Below, piece after piece: positions 35,416 through 44,942 of a stretch of 64,000 nucleotides of DNA. The notes beneath the pieces were generated by a model, which saw only the letters and a list, made by a program, of their open reading frames with translations, was not told the DNA's origin and made no database searches. The DNA is taken from positions 1,342,501 through 1,406,500 of the forward strand of contig NZ_CP011924.1 of the NCBI RefSeq assembly GCF_000238315.3, written 5' to 3'. This stretch comes from Pseudoalteromonas piscicida. Lineage in GTDB: Bacteria; Pseudomonadota; Gammaproteobacteria; Enterobacterales; Alteromonadaceae. A program made the translations under genes and the position numbers. Every line of letters begins with the position of its first letter. Positions within the stretch are counted from its first letter, which is position 1.

Positions 35416-37359
35416 ATGCTAACTAAAATTCTAGTCGCGAACCGTGGTGAAATTGCCTGCCGCGTGATGCGCACCGCAAAGAAATTGGGCCTAACCACAG
35501 TGGCAGTTTATTCTGATGCAGATGCCAATGCGATGCATATGAAAACAGCTGACGAAGCCTATCATATCGGTCCGGCACCATCTAAAGAGTCTTATTTGGT
35601 TGCAGACCGAATTCTTGAAGTCGCCAAAGCGGCGGGCGTCGATTGTATCCACCCAGGTTATGGTTTTTTATCTGAAAATGAAGTATTTGCCAAAGCGTGT
35701 GAAGCAGCAAACATTGCGTTTATTGGTCCGTTGGCAAGCTCTATTGAAGCGATGGGGTCTAAGACCCGTGCCAAGGAAATCATGCATGACGCTAATGTGC
35801 CTTTGGTCCCAGGGTATTATGGCGACAAACAAGACGATGATTTCTTACAGGCAGAAGCTGAAAAAATCGGCTTTCCGGTACTTATTAAAGCCGCTTACGG
35901 CGGTGGTGGTAAAGGGATGCGCGTGGTACGAGAAAGCAGCGAGTTTTTATCGGCACTACATGGCGCTAAACGTGAAGCTGCAGCGAGTTTTGGCAATGAC
36001 TTAGTGCTGCTTGAGCGTTTTGTTGATAAGCCTCGTCACGTTGAAGTACAAGTTTTTGCCGATAGTCACGGTAACTGTGTTTACCTCGGTGATAGAGACT
36101 GTTCACTACAGCGTCGTCACCAAAAAGTGATTGAAGAAGCGCCCGCCCCAGGTTTGAGTGATGCGATGCGCAAAGCTATGGGTGAAGCGGCAGTACGCTG
36201 TGCGCAAGCGATTAACTATCGCGGCGCAGGTACAGTAGAGTTCTTATTATGTGGCGATGAGTTCTTCTTTATGGAAATGAATACTCGCCTGCAAGTAGAG
36301 CACCCAGTGACAGAAATGGTAACTGATCTCGACTTAGTCGAGTGGCAACTGATGGTTGCTGCGGGTGAACAGCTACCGCTGACTCAGGAGCAGGTTTCGT
36401 TATCTGGTCATAGTTTTGAAGCGCGCATTTACGCAGAAGACCCTGAAGAAAACTTTATGCCGTTTTCTGGTGTACTTTCACACCTTAGCTTTCCTGAAGC
36501 CAAAGATGGCGTAAGAATTGACACAGGCGTACAGCAAGGTGATGAGATCAGTCCATTTTACGATCCTATGATCGCCAAGCTTATTGTTCATGGCAAAAAT
36601 CGTGAACAAGCCTTATTAAAGTTAAAATCCAGTTTAGAACAAGTGCACTTGTGTGGCTTGAAATCCAACATTGCATTTTTGCATCACTTAGCAGGCCACC
36701 CTACTTTCACAGCTGGTGCGCCTGATACCCACTTTATCGACACACAAACTGACGTATTAACTCAATCGAATACGCCGCTGGATAAAATGGTGTTATTAGC
36801 AAGTGCGGCCTACCTTAGCCACCAACAACCATGTAAAAACACGGTGTGGGGAAACTTAGGCTTTAGGCTTAACCAAACCGCGAAGGTGGATTTACCATTT
36901 GCAGATCACATCGCCTCGGCTTATCAATCTCAAGGTGGTTGGAAGGTTTCGTTTAACGAGCAAATCCACCAAGTTGAATGTGAATTAAATGGACACCAGT
37001 TAACAGCGGTAATTGATGGTGCACGATTACGCGCCAGTGCCATTGTGACCGAAGCCGCGATCACTATTATGTATGGCCCGTATCAACATACCGTTGAACT
37101 TAAGTCAAAGCATTACATTAGCGATCATGAGCACGAAGCCGCACCGCTGGCAGCGCCATTGAACGGCACCGTGGTTAAGCATTTGTTAGCCGTCGGTACC
37201 CAAGTTAATAAAGGCGATGCCGTGGTGATAATCGAAGCTATGAAGATGGAATATACGCTCAATGCACCATTTGATGGCACGCTAACTTCATACTGCTTTG
37301 CAGAAGGCGAGCTCGTCAGTCATGGCGATATGCTGGCGATTGTTGAGGAGCAAGACTAA
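35416..37359 (+). CDS. liuD: Methylcrotonyl-CoA carboxylase, alpha subunit (biotin carboxylase/BCCP)
   Basis: Carboxylates its own biotin using ATP and bicarbonate. The 647-residue product has a biotin carboxylase domain (about 1-450) with the HPGYGFLSEN and KAAYGGGGKGMR ATP-grasp motifs and EMNTRLQVEHPVTE, a linker (about 450-570), and a C-terminal biotinyl domain with the lysine in EAMKMEY near residue 610. Its stop overlaps the liuE start by one base. Confidence 0.97.
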   Translation: MLTKILVANRGEIACRVMRTAKKLGLTTVAVYSDADANAMHMKTADEAYHIGPAPSKESYLVADRILEVAKAAGVDCIHPGYGFLSENEVFAKACEAANIAFIGPLASSIEAMGSKTRAKEIMHDANVPLVPGYYGDKQDDDFLQAEAEKIGFPVLIKAAYGGGGKGMRVVRESSEFLSALHGAKREAAASFGNDLVLLERFVDKPRHVEVQVFADSHGNCVYLGDRDCSLQRRHQKVIEEAPAPGLSDAMRKAMGEAAVRCAQAINYRGAGTVEFLLCGDEFFFMEMNTRLQVEHPVTEMVTDLDLVEWQLMVAAGEQLPLTQEQVSLSGHSFEARIYAEDPEENFMPFSGVLSHLSFPEAKDGVRIDTGVQQGDEISPFYDPMIAKLIVHGKNREQALLKLKSSLEQVHLCGLKSNIAFLHHLAGHPTFTAGAPDTHFIDTQTDVLTQSNTPLDKMVLLASAAYLSHQQPCKNTVWGNLGFRLNQTAKVDLPFADHIASAYQSQGGWKVSFNEQIHQVECELNGHQLTAVIDGARLRASAIVTEAAITIMYGPYQHTVELKSKHYISDHEHEAAPLAAPLNGTVVKHLLAVGTQVNKGDAVVIIEAMKMEYTLNAPFDGTLTSYCFAEGELVSHGDMLAIVEEQD

Positions 37360-38267
37360 TGTCTCAGTATCCGGCTAAGGTCAAAATTGTAGAAGTCGGC
37401 GCACGTGACGGCTTACAAAATGAGCTCAGTGTTGCCACAGAAGCTAAAATCTCGCTGGTTAACGCATTAAAAGACGCAGGTCTCAAGCACATAGAAGCAG
37501 GCGCGTTTGTATCCCCCAAATGGGTGCCACAAATGACCGATTCCGCAGCGGTTATTCAAGGCTTTGAGCGTAGTAAAGGCGTTGAAATAAGCGCCCTAAC
37601 GCCAAACCTTAAAGGCGCAGAACTTGCGCTAGAAAATCAAGTCGACGAATTTGCCATTTTTACTGCCGCCAGTGAGGCATTTACGCAAAAAAACATCAAC
37701 TGCACGATTGAACAAAGTATTGAACGCTTTCGTCCCGTTGTTGAACTTGCACAAAAAAACAACATAAAAGTAAGAGGTTATGTTAGCTGCGTGGTTGGTT
37801 GCCCATATCAAGGTGAAGTACAACCAGAGCAAGTTTTAGCGGTATGTAAACAATTGTTGTCACTTGGTTGTTATGAAATCAGCCTAGGCGACACCATAGG
37901 TGTTGGTACACCTAAAAAAGTCCAGCAACTGCTCACATTGTTACTGCAACATATCCCTGCTGACAAGCTTGCGGTGCATTTCCATGATACCTACGGACAA
38001 GCATTAACGAATATTCACACGGCCCTGCAAATGGGGATCGCAACTGTCGATAGCGCCGTTGCAGGTCTCGGTGGTTGCCCTTACGCCAAAGGCGCGTCAG
38101 GAAATGTTGCCACTGAGGATGTAGTTTACTTACTGCAAGGGCTTGGCATTGAGTGTGGAATTGATTTAGAAAGGCTAGCAAAAGCAGGATGGACAATTTG
38201 TGATGCGCTAGGCAAGACACCAAGCAGTAAAGTGTCGTTAGCACTCAAACAAACTTGTCAATCTTAA
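37359..38267 (+). CDS. liuE: Hydroxymethylglutaryl-CoA lyase
   Basis: Cleaves HMG-CoA into acetyl-CoA and acetoacetate, the last leucine-specific step. The 302-residue TIM-barrel protein has VEVGARDGLQNE near residue 11, the metal-binding HFHDTYGQAL near residue 206, and the signature GLGGCPYAKGASGNVATED near 236, which holds the catalytic Cys and loop. Overlap with liuD shows tight coupling. A 27-base spacer leads to the CoA transferase genes. Confidence 0.96.
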   Translation: MSQYPAKVKIVEVGARDGLQNELSVATEAKISLVNALKDAGLKHIEAGAFVSPKWVPQMTDSAAVIQGFERSKGVEISALTPNLKGAELALENQVDEFAIFTAASEAFTQKNINCTIEQSIERFRPVVELAQKNNIKVRGYVSCVVGCPYQGEVQPEQVLAVCKQLLSLGCYEISLGDTIGVGTPKKVQQLLTLLLQHIPADKLAVHFHDTYGQALTNIHTALQMGIATVDSAVAGLGGCPYAKGASGNVATEDVVYLLQGLGIECGIDLERLAKAGWTICDALGKTPSSKVSLALKQTCQS

Positions 38268-38294
38268 AACAATAACATTATTAGGAGTGGGCTT

Positions 38295-38993
38295 ATGGCC
38301 GGTTTCGATAAAGTCGTATCAAGCTACAGCGAAGCGATGGCGGGTCTTAAAGACGGCGATACCATCATCGCAGGTGGCTTTGGTTTGTGTGGTATTCCAG
38401 AAGGCTTAATTGCAGAAATTAAGCGCCTGCAAACAAAAGAACTTACCGTGGTTTCAAACAACTGTGGGGTCGACGACTTTGGTTTAGGTATTTTGCTCAA
38501 AGATCGTCAAATTAAGAAGATCATCGCCTCTTACGTTGGTGAAAATGCGCTGTTTGAACAACAACTTCTCGATGGCATTATTGACGTTGAATTAACACCA
38601 CAAGGTACGCTTGCAGAGAAGATGCGCGCTGGTGGTGCTGGGATCCCAGCTTTTTACACGGCAACAGGGTACGGTACGCCCGTTGCTGAAGGTAAAGAAG
38701 TAAAAGAATTTGATGGCCGACCATATATTTTGGAAGAATCAATTACTGGTGAATTTGCCATTGTTAAGGCTTGGAAAGCAGATCGCTATGGCAACTTGGT
38801 GTTCCGCCACACAGCAATGAACTTTAACCCAATGGCTGCGACAGCCGGAAAAATCACCGTAGCGGAAGTTGAAGAAATTGTGGAACCGGGTGAGCTTGAG
38901 CCGAGTCAAATCCACACCCCAGGTATTTATGTCAATCGCGTGATCAAAGGTGACTTTGAAAAACGTATTGAACGTGTCACAACGCGCAAATAG
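38295..38993 (+). CDS. scoA: 3-Oxoacid CoA-transferase, subunit A
   Basis: Alpha chain of the enzyme that activates acetoacetate with CoA from succinyl-CoA or another acyl-CoA. The 232-residue product has the [16 protein letters not shown]oA-binding segment near residue 25 and the [16 protein letters not shown] motif near residue 115. It follows liuE in the operon and uses its product. Whether the donor is succinyl-CoA or acetyl-CoA cannot be read from sequence; atoD-like names are equally possible. Confidence 0.92.
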   Translation: MAGFDKVVSSYSEAMAGLKDGDTIIAGGFGLCGIPEGLIAEIKRLQTKELTVVSNNCGVDDFGLGILLKDRQIKKIIASYVGENALFEQQLLDGIIDVELTPQGTLAEKMRAGGAGIPAFYTATGYGTPVAEGKEVKEFDGRPYILEESITGEFAIVKAWKADRYGNLVFRHTAMNFNPMAATAGKITVAEVEEIVEPGELEPSQIHTPGIYVNRVIKGDFEKRIERVTTRK

Positions 38994-39002
38994 GAGGCAA
39001 TC

Positions 39003-39668
39003 ATGGGTTTAAATCGTGAACAAATTGCGATGCGCGTGGCGCAAGAGCTTGAAGACGGTTACTACGTTAACTTAGGCATAGGTATACCAACCTTAGTGGC
39101 TAACTACGTGCCAAAAGGCATCGAAGTGATGCTGCAATCGGAAAATGGCTTGTTAGGTATGGGTCCCTACCCAACCGAAGACCAAGTTGATGCCGATATG
39201 ATCAACGCGGGTAAAGAAACCGTGACAGCAGCGACAGGTGCAGCAATTTTTAATAGTGCGGAAAGCTTTGCCATGATCCGTGGTGGTCATGTAGACTTGA
39301 CGGTACTAGGTGCATTTGAAGTTGATCAACAAGGCAATATCGCGTCTTGGATGATCCCGAAAAAATTAATCAAAGGCATGGGTGGTGCAATGGACTTAGT
39401 TGCTGGTGCACGCAACATCATAGTGACCATGACCCATGCTAGCAAACACGGCGATTCTAAATTGCTTGAATCATGCACATTGCCGCTAACCGGCGTAAAT
39501 TGTGTAAAGAAAATCGTAACAGATTTAGCTGTGTTAGAAGTAAAAGACGGCGCATTCCATTTGCTAGAACGCGCACCGGGTGTTAGTGTTGATGAAATAA
39601 TCAGCAAAACTGCAGGCAAGCTTATCGTCGACGGTGAGATCCCTGAAATGCAGTTTGAGGCGTCGTAA
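39003..39668 (+). CDS. scoB: 3-Oxoacid CoA-transferase, subunit B
   Basis: Beta chain of the same CoA transferase. The 221-residue product carries the catalytic glutamate in [12 protein letters not shown] near residue 47, the [15 protein letters not shown] segment near residue 23, and the [18 protein letters not shown] segment near 125. A GGAGG site lies before the ATG, 9 bases after scoA. It ends the liu operon and is followed by a clear terminator. Confidence 0.93.
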   Translation: MGLNREQIAMRVAQELEDGYYVNLGIGIPTLVANYVPKGIEVMLQSENGLLGMGPYPTEDQVDADMINAGKETVTAATGAAIFNSAESFAMIRGGHVDLTVLGAFEVDQQGNIASWMIPKKLIKGMGGAMDLVAGARNIIVTMTHASKHGDSKLLESCTLPLTGVNCVKKIVTDLAVLEVKDGAFHLLERAPGVSVDEIISKTAGKLIVDGEIPEMQFEAS

Positions 39669-39730
39669 GACACACCCTAACTTACAAATGTACCGACCTC
39701 ATTCCCAGTGCCAAAGGCGCTGAGTTACCC

Positions 39731-39758
39731 AAAACCCCTCGCAAGAGGGGTTTTTTTT
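39731..39758 (+). terminator. Terminator of the liu operon
   Basis: An AACCCCTC-GCAA-GAGGGGTT stem-loop followed by a long T run, 62 bases after scoB. Confidence 0.92.
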
Positions 39759-40364
39759 CACATGCATCGAAGGAAAACTCTTTACTCTACACCACTCTCC
39801 ATGTCTAGTTGATGAATGTGATGATTTTTAAATAAAAAATTCAGTAGCCATTTACTTTTCAATCTCACCCCCTAAACTAGTAGAGATAGTTTTGGTTGGC
39901 ATTGAATATTCACCTGCCAGTACAGCTTAAAACTAAAGAGTTGCTGCTTTGAAGCATCGACTGAATATCAAGTTGACACAATATATTGATACCATAGCTT
40001 AGTAGCATAACGGTTCGGTTGGTTTATCTTAATTACAAGTATTGAGGCAGTATACTGTCGCTGTAACTAACATAAACCCATCATATATTTAGATAGTCAT
40101 TCGGCTGATATGGTTGAAACGCATAAAACGAATGAATACGCTAAATAATCTAAACTAGACTAAGTAGTTTTTATGGCTTATGGCTAGCATTTTTTATGGC
40201 TGATAAAGTCATTCTAAGCCGCTAATGATTAGCATTAATAGCCAGATTACATTTTGCTTTGTTGCATAGTTAGTTTATGTCGAATTGTTATCAACCATTG
40301 TCTAGCGATTAATTCAGTATATCAGCTTGGTGTCGTATCACGATGAGAACAACAAGAGGATATC
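39759..40364. other. Long intergenic region before the BCCT gene
   Basis: About 600 AT-rich bases with no supported gene or RNA. It must hold the transporter promoter and a long leader; I could not single out a promoter with confidence. Confidence 0.4.
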
Positions 40365-41939
40365 ATGGGCAATCACCACGATAAGTACAGCATCGATAAT
40401 ACAGACTACACCGTTGGACAAGACAATGTTCAAAAGTGGGGGTTTGACGTACATAACCCTGTATTTGGTGTAAGTGCAGGATTAATACTGGCGTTTTTAG
40501 TCGCCGTATTATTAGTTGATGCAAACACAGCTAAAACCACTTTAGACGGCATAAAGTGGGATATCATAGGTAACTTTGATGCCCTATTTATGTGGTCTGG
40601 TAATTTCTTTGTCCTATTTTGTTTGGTGCTCGTTTTATCGCCTTACGGTAAAATTCGTTTAGGTGGTGAAAACGCCAAACCAAGCTACACTCGGGCGTCT
40701 TGGCTGGCGATGCTATTTGCAGCAGGTATGGGTATTGGTCTGATGTTTTGGGGTGTAGCGGAGCCTGTCGCCTACTACACAGGCTGGTACAAAACACCGT
40801 TAAATGTTGCAGCAAACACTCCTGAGGCAGCAGAACTTGCGATGGGCGCGACCATGTACCATTGGGGTTTGCATCCTTGGGGCATTTACGCCGTCGTCGC
40901 GCTTTCTTTAGCATTCTTTGCCTACAATAAAGGCTTACCACTGTCGATCCGCTCAATCTTTTATCCTATTTTAGGGGACAGAGCTTGGGGTTGGCCAGGC
41001 CATATCATCGATATTCTCGCCGTTCTTGCTACCTTGTTTGGCCTTGCGACATCACTCGGTCTGGGCGCACAGCAAGCCGGTGCTGGGATCCAACATGTAT
41101 TTGGCATAGAAGCAGGTCTCGGTCTAGAAATTGCCGTGATTGTGGGTGTTACTGCCCTTGCGATTATTTCGGTTGTTCGCGGTATTGATGGCGGTGTAAA
41201 GCTACTTAGTAACGTTAATATGTTAATTGCATTTGTGTTACTAGTATTCGTTGGTATTGCAGGTTTTGCGATTGCCATGGGTAATATTCCGACGACTTTA
41301 ATGGCCTACGTTGAAAATATCATTCCACTGAGTAATCCGCATGGTCGTGAAGATGAAGCATGGTTCCAAGGTTGGACCGTATTTTATTGGGCATGGTGGA
41401 TTTCTTGGTCACCGTTTGTCGGTATGTTTATCGCACGTGTTTCTGAGGGTCGCACCATCCGCGAGTTTATTACCGCAGTATTATTAATCCCGACATTGGT
41501 AACCGTGATCTGGATGTCAATCTACGGTGGCCTTGCTATCGATCAGGTAAAAAATGGCATTGGCGCTCTAGGTACTGATGGCTTGACTGAAGTGCCACTG
41601 GCGATGTTCCAAATGTTTGAAAACCTACCTATGAGCGATTTACTCTCGTTCACGGCGATTGTACTTGTACTGGTTTTCTTCATTACCTCGTCGGACTCAG
41701 GTTCTTTGGTTATCGATAGTATTACCGCTGGAGGTAAGATAGATGCCCCAGTACCGCAACGTATATTCTGGGCAAGTATTGAGGGTGCAATTGCGGCAGC
41801 GCTACTTTGGATCGGCGGTAAAGAAGCAATCGAAGCACTACAAGCGGGTGCTATTTCAACAGGTTTACCGTTTACTTTTGTACTACTACTGATGTGTGTA
41901 AGTTTAATCCTCGGGCTTCGAACTGAGCCTAAAAGTTAA
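40365..41939 (+). CDS. BCCT-family betaine/choline/carnitine transporter
   Basis: Inner-membrane secondary transporter, normally for quaternary ammonium compounds such as glycine betaine. The 524-residue product has about 12 hydrophobic segments, the glycine-rich GMGIGLMFWGVAEP motif near residue 120, and the family signature WTVFYWAWWISWSPFVGMFIARVSEGRTIREF near residue 340 with its tryptophan cage. There is no long regulatory C-terminal tail. A GAGG site precedes the ATG. A role in osmoprotection or in uptake of methylamine-type compounds is inferred. Confidence 0.92.
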   Translation: MGNHHDKYSIDNTDYTVGQDNVQKWGFDVHNPVFGVSAGLILAFLVAVLLVDANTAKTTLDGIKWDIIGNFDALFMWSGNFFVLFCLVLVLSPYGKIRLGGENAKPSYTRASWLAMLFAAGMGIGLMFWGVAEPVAYYTGWYKTPLNVAANTPEAAELAMGATMYHWGLHPWGIYAVVALSLAFFAYNKGLPLSIRSIFYPILGDRAWGWPGHIIDILAVLATLFGLATSLGLGAQQAGAGIQHVFGIEAGLGLEIAVIVGVTALAIISVVRGIDGGVKLLSNVNMLIAFVLLVFVGIAGFAIAMGNIPTTLMAYVENIIPLSNPHGREDEAWFQGWTVFYWAWWISWSPFVGMFIARVSEGRTIREFITAVLLIPTLVTVIWMSIYGGLAIDQVKNGIGALGTDGLTEVPLAMFQMFENLPMSDLLSFTAIVLVLVFFITSSDSGSLVIDSITAGGKIDAPVPQRIFWASIEGAIAAALLWIGGKEAIEALQAGAISTGLPFTFVLLLMCVSLILGLRTEPKS

Positions 41940-41960
41940 TCAACTTAACTTACGCAATTA

Positions 41961-41993
41961 AAAAATCGGAGCAATATTTGCTCCGATTTTTTT
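41961..41993 (+). terminator. BCCT gene terminator
   Basis: A 12-13-bp stem (AAAATCGGAGCAA with TTGCTCCGATTTT) with a T run, 22 bases after the stop. The A run on the left means it may also act for the convergent exonuclease gene. Confidence 0.88.
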
Positions 41994-42004
41994 GTTATTT
42001 GGGT

Positions 42005-42691
42005 TTAGCTCCACCAGCGTTTCACCATGTCTGAAGGGTCTAAACAATATTGAGCTTGAGCTTGAAATAACTCCGCCGTTGCTAATGCGTCGGACAAGGC
42101 ATGATGTGGCTGATAATAGGGAAGCCCATAGCGCTTTCTGCAGTCAGCTAAGCGTACCGAAGGAATAGGTTTACGTTTGAGCTTATCAAGCCAGCTTCTG
42201 GCGTTGTTTATCGCTGACTTTTCAATTTCCATCGTATCAATCACTGGAAACTCAATACCCTCACCCAATCTTGCTTTTAGCGCAGAATTGAAAAATGACT
42301 TCTCGACAAACTGATAGTGCACCACAATGACTTTACCATGCAACGAAGCAAACACCTCTTCAAGAATATCTTGCAGATCTGGCGCGCTTTCGACTTGTGA
42401 GTGTGTGATCCGGTGCAATACCACTGACTCCTCAGCCAGCGGACTGGTTGGCTTCACTAGCCAATGCTTGGCTTGAGCCAAGCGGATCCGTCGTAAGTCA
42501 AATGGCACGACGCCAACGCTCACAATGTCATCGATGTTTGGGTCGAGCCCTGTAGTTTCAAAATCAAGGGCAACAAACTCACACTGACTCAATTGCTGGT
42601 AAGGATCTACCACTCCTTGCTGATAAAATGCTTGAATTCTTGGGTCTTGCGACGTTTTTGCCAAATGCTGAAAGCGATTTGGCCATGACAT
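42005..42691 (-). CDS. DEDDh 3'-5' exonuclease (DnaQ-like)
   Basis: A 228-residue exonuclease of the DnaQ/RNase T superfamily. The ExoI motif is ALDFETTGL near residue 43, and the ExoIII motif is HHALSDALATAELF (His and Asp) near residue 200. The ATG at 42691 (MSWPNRFQ) has an AAGG..GAGA site; an in-frame start five codons upstream is less likely. It lies 24 bases after the DUF294 gene, a pair conserved in marine gammaproteobacteria near acetate or osmolyte uptake genes. It is not DnaQ itself. Confidence 0.88.
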   Translation of the reverse strand: MSWPNRFQHLAKTSQDPRIQAFYQQGVVDPYQQLSQCEFVALDFETTGLDPNIDDIVSVGVVPFDLRRIRLAQAKHWLVKPTSPLAEESVVLHRITHSQVESAPDLQDILEEVFASLHGKVIVVHYQFVEKSFFNSALKARLGEGIEFPVIDTMEIEKSAINNARSWLDKLKRKPIPSVRLADCRKRYGLPYYQPHHALSDALATAELFQAQAQYCLDPSDMVKRWWS

Positions 42692-42715
42692 AATCTCGCC
42701 TTGCATGTTACGCCG

Positions 42716-44611
42716 CTACTTCATCATGGATTTGTTTTGATAGCGAAACTTTAAAAAGCTCTGTGCTTTGTCTAACACGCCAAAAGCTTCTTTAAGATTA
42801 CGCTGTTCAAAATCAGAGAGTGTCTCTGGAGGCAAGCTGTTATCGGGCTTTTCGCCCTGCTCAATTTGCCATGCTTGGTGACGAATACGCATGATGGCGA
42901 TGTATTCAAGCGCAGCTTGCAGATCTAGCACCTTGCCCTTTGGCAGTATATTTGCCTCATCAATATCTTCTAATCGCTCGAAGGAGTTTTGTTTTTTAGA
43001 GCCAACGCCAAGGGCATGCACTCGAACCAAATCTGAAAGCGGTGCTGTGCCACGGCGTTTAATGTTCATCGAACGCCTGTGCTCGCCGTCTTGCTCAAGG
43101 ACAAAACCATTAAAAAATCCTAAAGGCGGTGTCCTTCTTAGCGCATTATGTGCCATCGCAGCCAAAAATTTTGGGGTATTTTTGGCCTTTTTACTGATAA
43201 AAGCGGTAAGTTTCTCAGCCCATTTTGTTTCACCCCATACGCCTTCCAGATCAAAGAAAATCGAACTATTAAGCAAAGCCTCAGGACTGGGATTTTCTAT
43301 CCAGTCTTCAAATTGTGCTAACCATTGACTATAAGTTAAGCGCCAAGCAGGATTGCTTGCCATGATCCCACCATCGCAATATTTGTAGCCGCAATTGGCT
43401 AGACCATCACACACAAACTTCGCCAGCTTTTCGAAGTAAGCGCCATGCTCAGCGGATCGATAACTGTCATCCAAGATCAGTGCATTATCCTGATCGGTCA
43501 CAATTAATTGTTCATCCCGAGCCATTGAACCAAGGGCAATAAAACAGTAAGGGATTGGTGGCGGGCCTAATTTTGCTTCTGCGAGTTCGAGTAACTTATG
43601 TTTGAACGTTTTGCCTATAATCGACATCGCAGAACCAATCATGTGTGAGTTGGCATCCTCATTCACCATGCGAGTAAAAATTGCAGGAAGCTGTTTGGCG
43701 TAACTACTCAAGTCTTCAACACTTTGCTGGTCCATTAGCCCTCTAACAAACAACAGGCTGCTTTGAGACTCATAGCGCAAAATATCGGATAGCGCGACCA
43801 CACCTATCGGTTTACGCTTATGAACAACGGGCAAATGATGCACATTGTCTCTTAGCATCAGCATCATGGCTTCGAAGACATAGGCATTGGAGTCAACGAT
43901 AATAAGATCGGTCGACATAATCTCAGAGACTGGAGTTTGATAGTTCAGCCCCTCTGCGACTACTTTTGTGCGAAGATCTCTGTCACTGATAAGGCCAACC
44001 ACCTGACCATCATCTTCATCTGGATCTTCGACAACAGGTTTCTCGGGGTCATAGATAAGTAGTGATGACACATGCTCTTTTGCCATCACTTGAGCTGCCT
44101 GCTGTACCGTGGCGTTGCGTTCAACGTACACCACATCACGTAGCAATAGTTTACGCACTTTGGCCGTGGTCAAATCATTGCTGTCGGCTTGCTCAGAAAC
44201 CGTGATTTTTAGTCTAGCATTATCGTCAGCTTCAAAATAATCAGCAAACGCTTCATAAACGTCGCAATACTCATCAAAAATGCCAACGGGAATACAATAC
44301 ACCAGTGTATCTTCAAGGCTTTGAGCGCCAAAACGAACTTTACGATTCATCAATAACCCACGCTGGCCAAAGATCCCACCTGTGGAAATACGATTGTATA
44401 ACTCACCTGAGCGCCGATAAAGCTCGACAGCACCAGATCGGATCACATACAGGTAAGTGATCTGCTCTCCATATTCCAAAATACCGCTGCCCTCTCGGTA
44501 GTAACCTACTTCGACTTGGCTTGCGAGTTTATGTAGTGCCTCTTGAGGCAAATCCGAAAACGGCGGGTAAGCTACTAAAAAATTGGCAATTTCCTGATGT
44601 TCAACTTCCAT
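42716..44611 (-). CDS. cNMP-binding/CBS/DUF294 nucleotidyltransferase-like signalling protein
   Basis: A 631-residue soluble protein with an N-terminal cyclic-nucleotide-binding domain (about 10-130), a pair of CBS domains (about 165-310), and a DUF294 putative nucleotidyltransferase domain with GSMARDEQLIVTDQDNALI (Gly-Ser and paired Asp) near residue 380, followed by the DUF294 C-terminal helical domain. The architecture resembles GlnD-like regulators of uptake. The ATG at 44611 has an AAGG site; an upstream in-frame ATG at 44716 does not. It pairs with the exonuclease gene. Confidence 0.88.
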   Translation of the reverse strand: MEVEHQEIANFLVAYPPFSDLPQEALHKLASQVEVGYYREGSGILEYGEQITYLYVIRSGAVELYRRSGELYNRISTGGIFGQRGLLMNRKVRFGAQSLEDTLVYCIPVGIFDEYCDVYEAFADYFEADDNARLKITVSEQADSNDLTTAKVRKLLLRDVVYVERNATVQQAAQVMAKEHVSSLLIYDPEKPVVEDPDEDDGQVVGLISDRDLRTKVVAEGLNYQTPVSEIMSTDLIIVDSNAYVFEAMMLMLRDNVHHLPVVHKRKPIGVVALSDILRYESQSSLLFVRGLMDQQSVEDLSSYAKQLPAIFTRMVNEDANSHMIGSAMSIIGKTFKHKLLELAEAKLGPPPIPYCFIALGSMARDEQLIVTDQDNALILDDSYRSAEHGAYFEKLAKFVCDGLANCGYKYCDGGIMASNPAWRLTYSQWLAQFEDWIENPSPEALLNSSIFFDLEGVWGETKWAEKLTAFISKKAKNTPKFLAAMAHNALRRTPPLGFFNGFVLEQDGEHRRSMNIKRRGTAPLSDLVRVHALGVGSKKQNSFERLEDIDEANILPKGKVLDLQAALEYIAIMRIRHQAWQIEQGEKPDNSLPPETLSDFEQRNLKEAFGVLDKAQSFLKFRYQNKSMMK

Positions 44612-44864
44612 GGTTTGCCTTGATATAAAAAGGAATTTAACCCTATTGTGGGCAACGAGGGATAAATTTGCAATGAAAGTCGGTTTAACTAAGGCTGCAG
44701 CAATTGTTTTTTCCACTGTTCACCATTGTGATCAGGAGACTCGCTAGGATGCAGTCGAATTTAGTAAAAGTGAGGAATTGCGTTGTAATAGGTTAATTCC
44801 AATTTCCTATTAATTTGTTTGCAATGACTGCGTGCTAAAGCTAAATAAGTACAAACGCCTAATT

Positions 44865-44876
44865 TGACCTAGGTCA
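44865..44876 (+). promoter_or_regulatory. CRP/FNR-type palindrome upstream of astB
   Basis: TGACCTAGGTCA is a perfect 12-bp palindrome. A CATACT hexamer (44901-44906) is placed where a -10 should be if the palindrome were centred near -41.5, the class II position of FNR-superfamily activators. Confidence 0.45.
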
Positions 44877-44942
44877 CTTTAAAAACCAGCGAAACCGCCT
44901 CATACTAGTTATCTATAACTATTCGCAACAGGAACCGCACTC

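Noticed and set aside
40588..41278. Long minus-strand reading frames inside the BCCT gene
   Set aside because: They lie entirely opposite a clear transporter gene, have no ribosome-binding sites or recognisable protein features, and are expected shadows.
42005..42691. Calling the exonuclease dnaQ (Pol III epsilon)
   Set aside because: The context (CBS/DUF294 partner, no rnhA neighbour) and sequence start differ from replicative epsilon.
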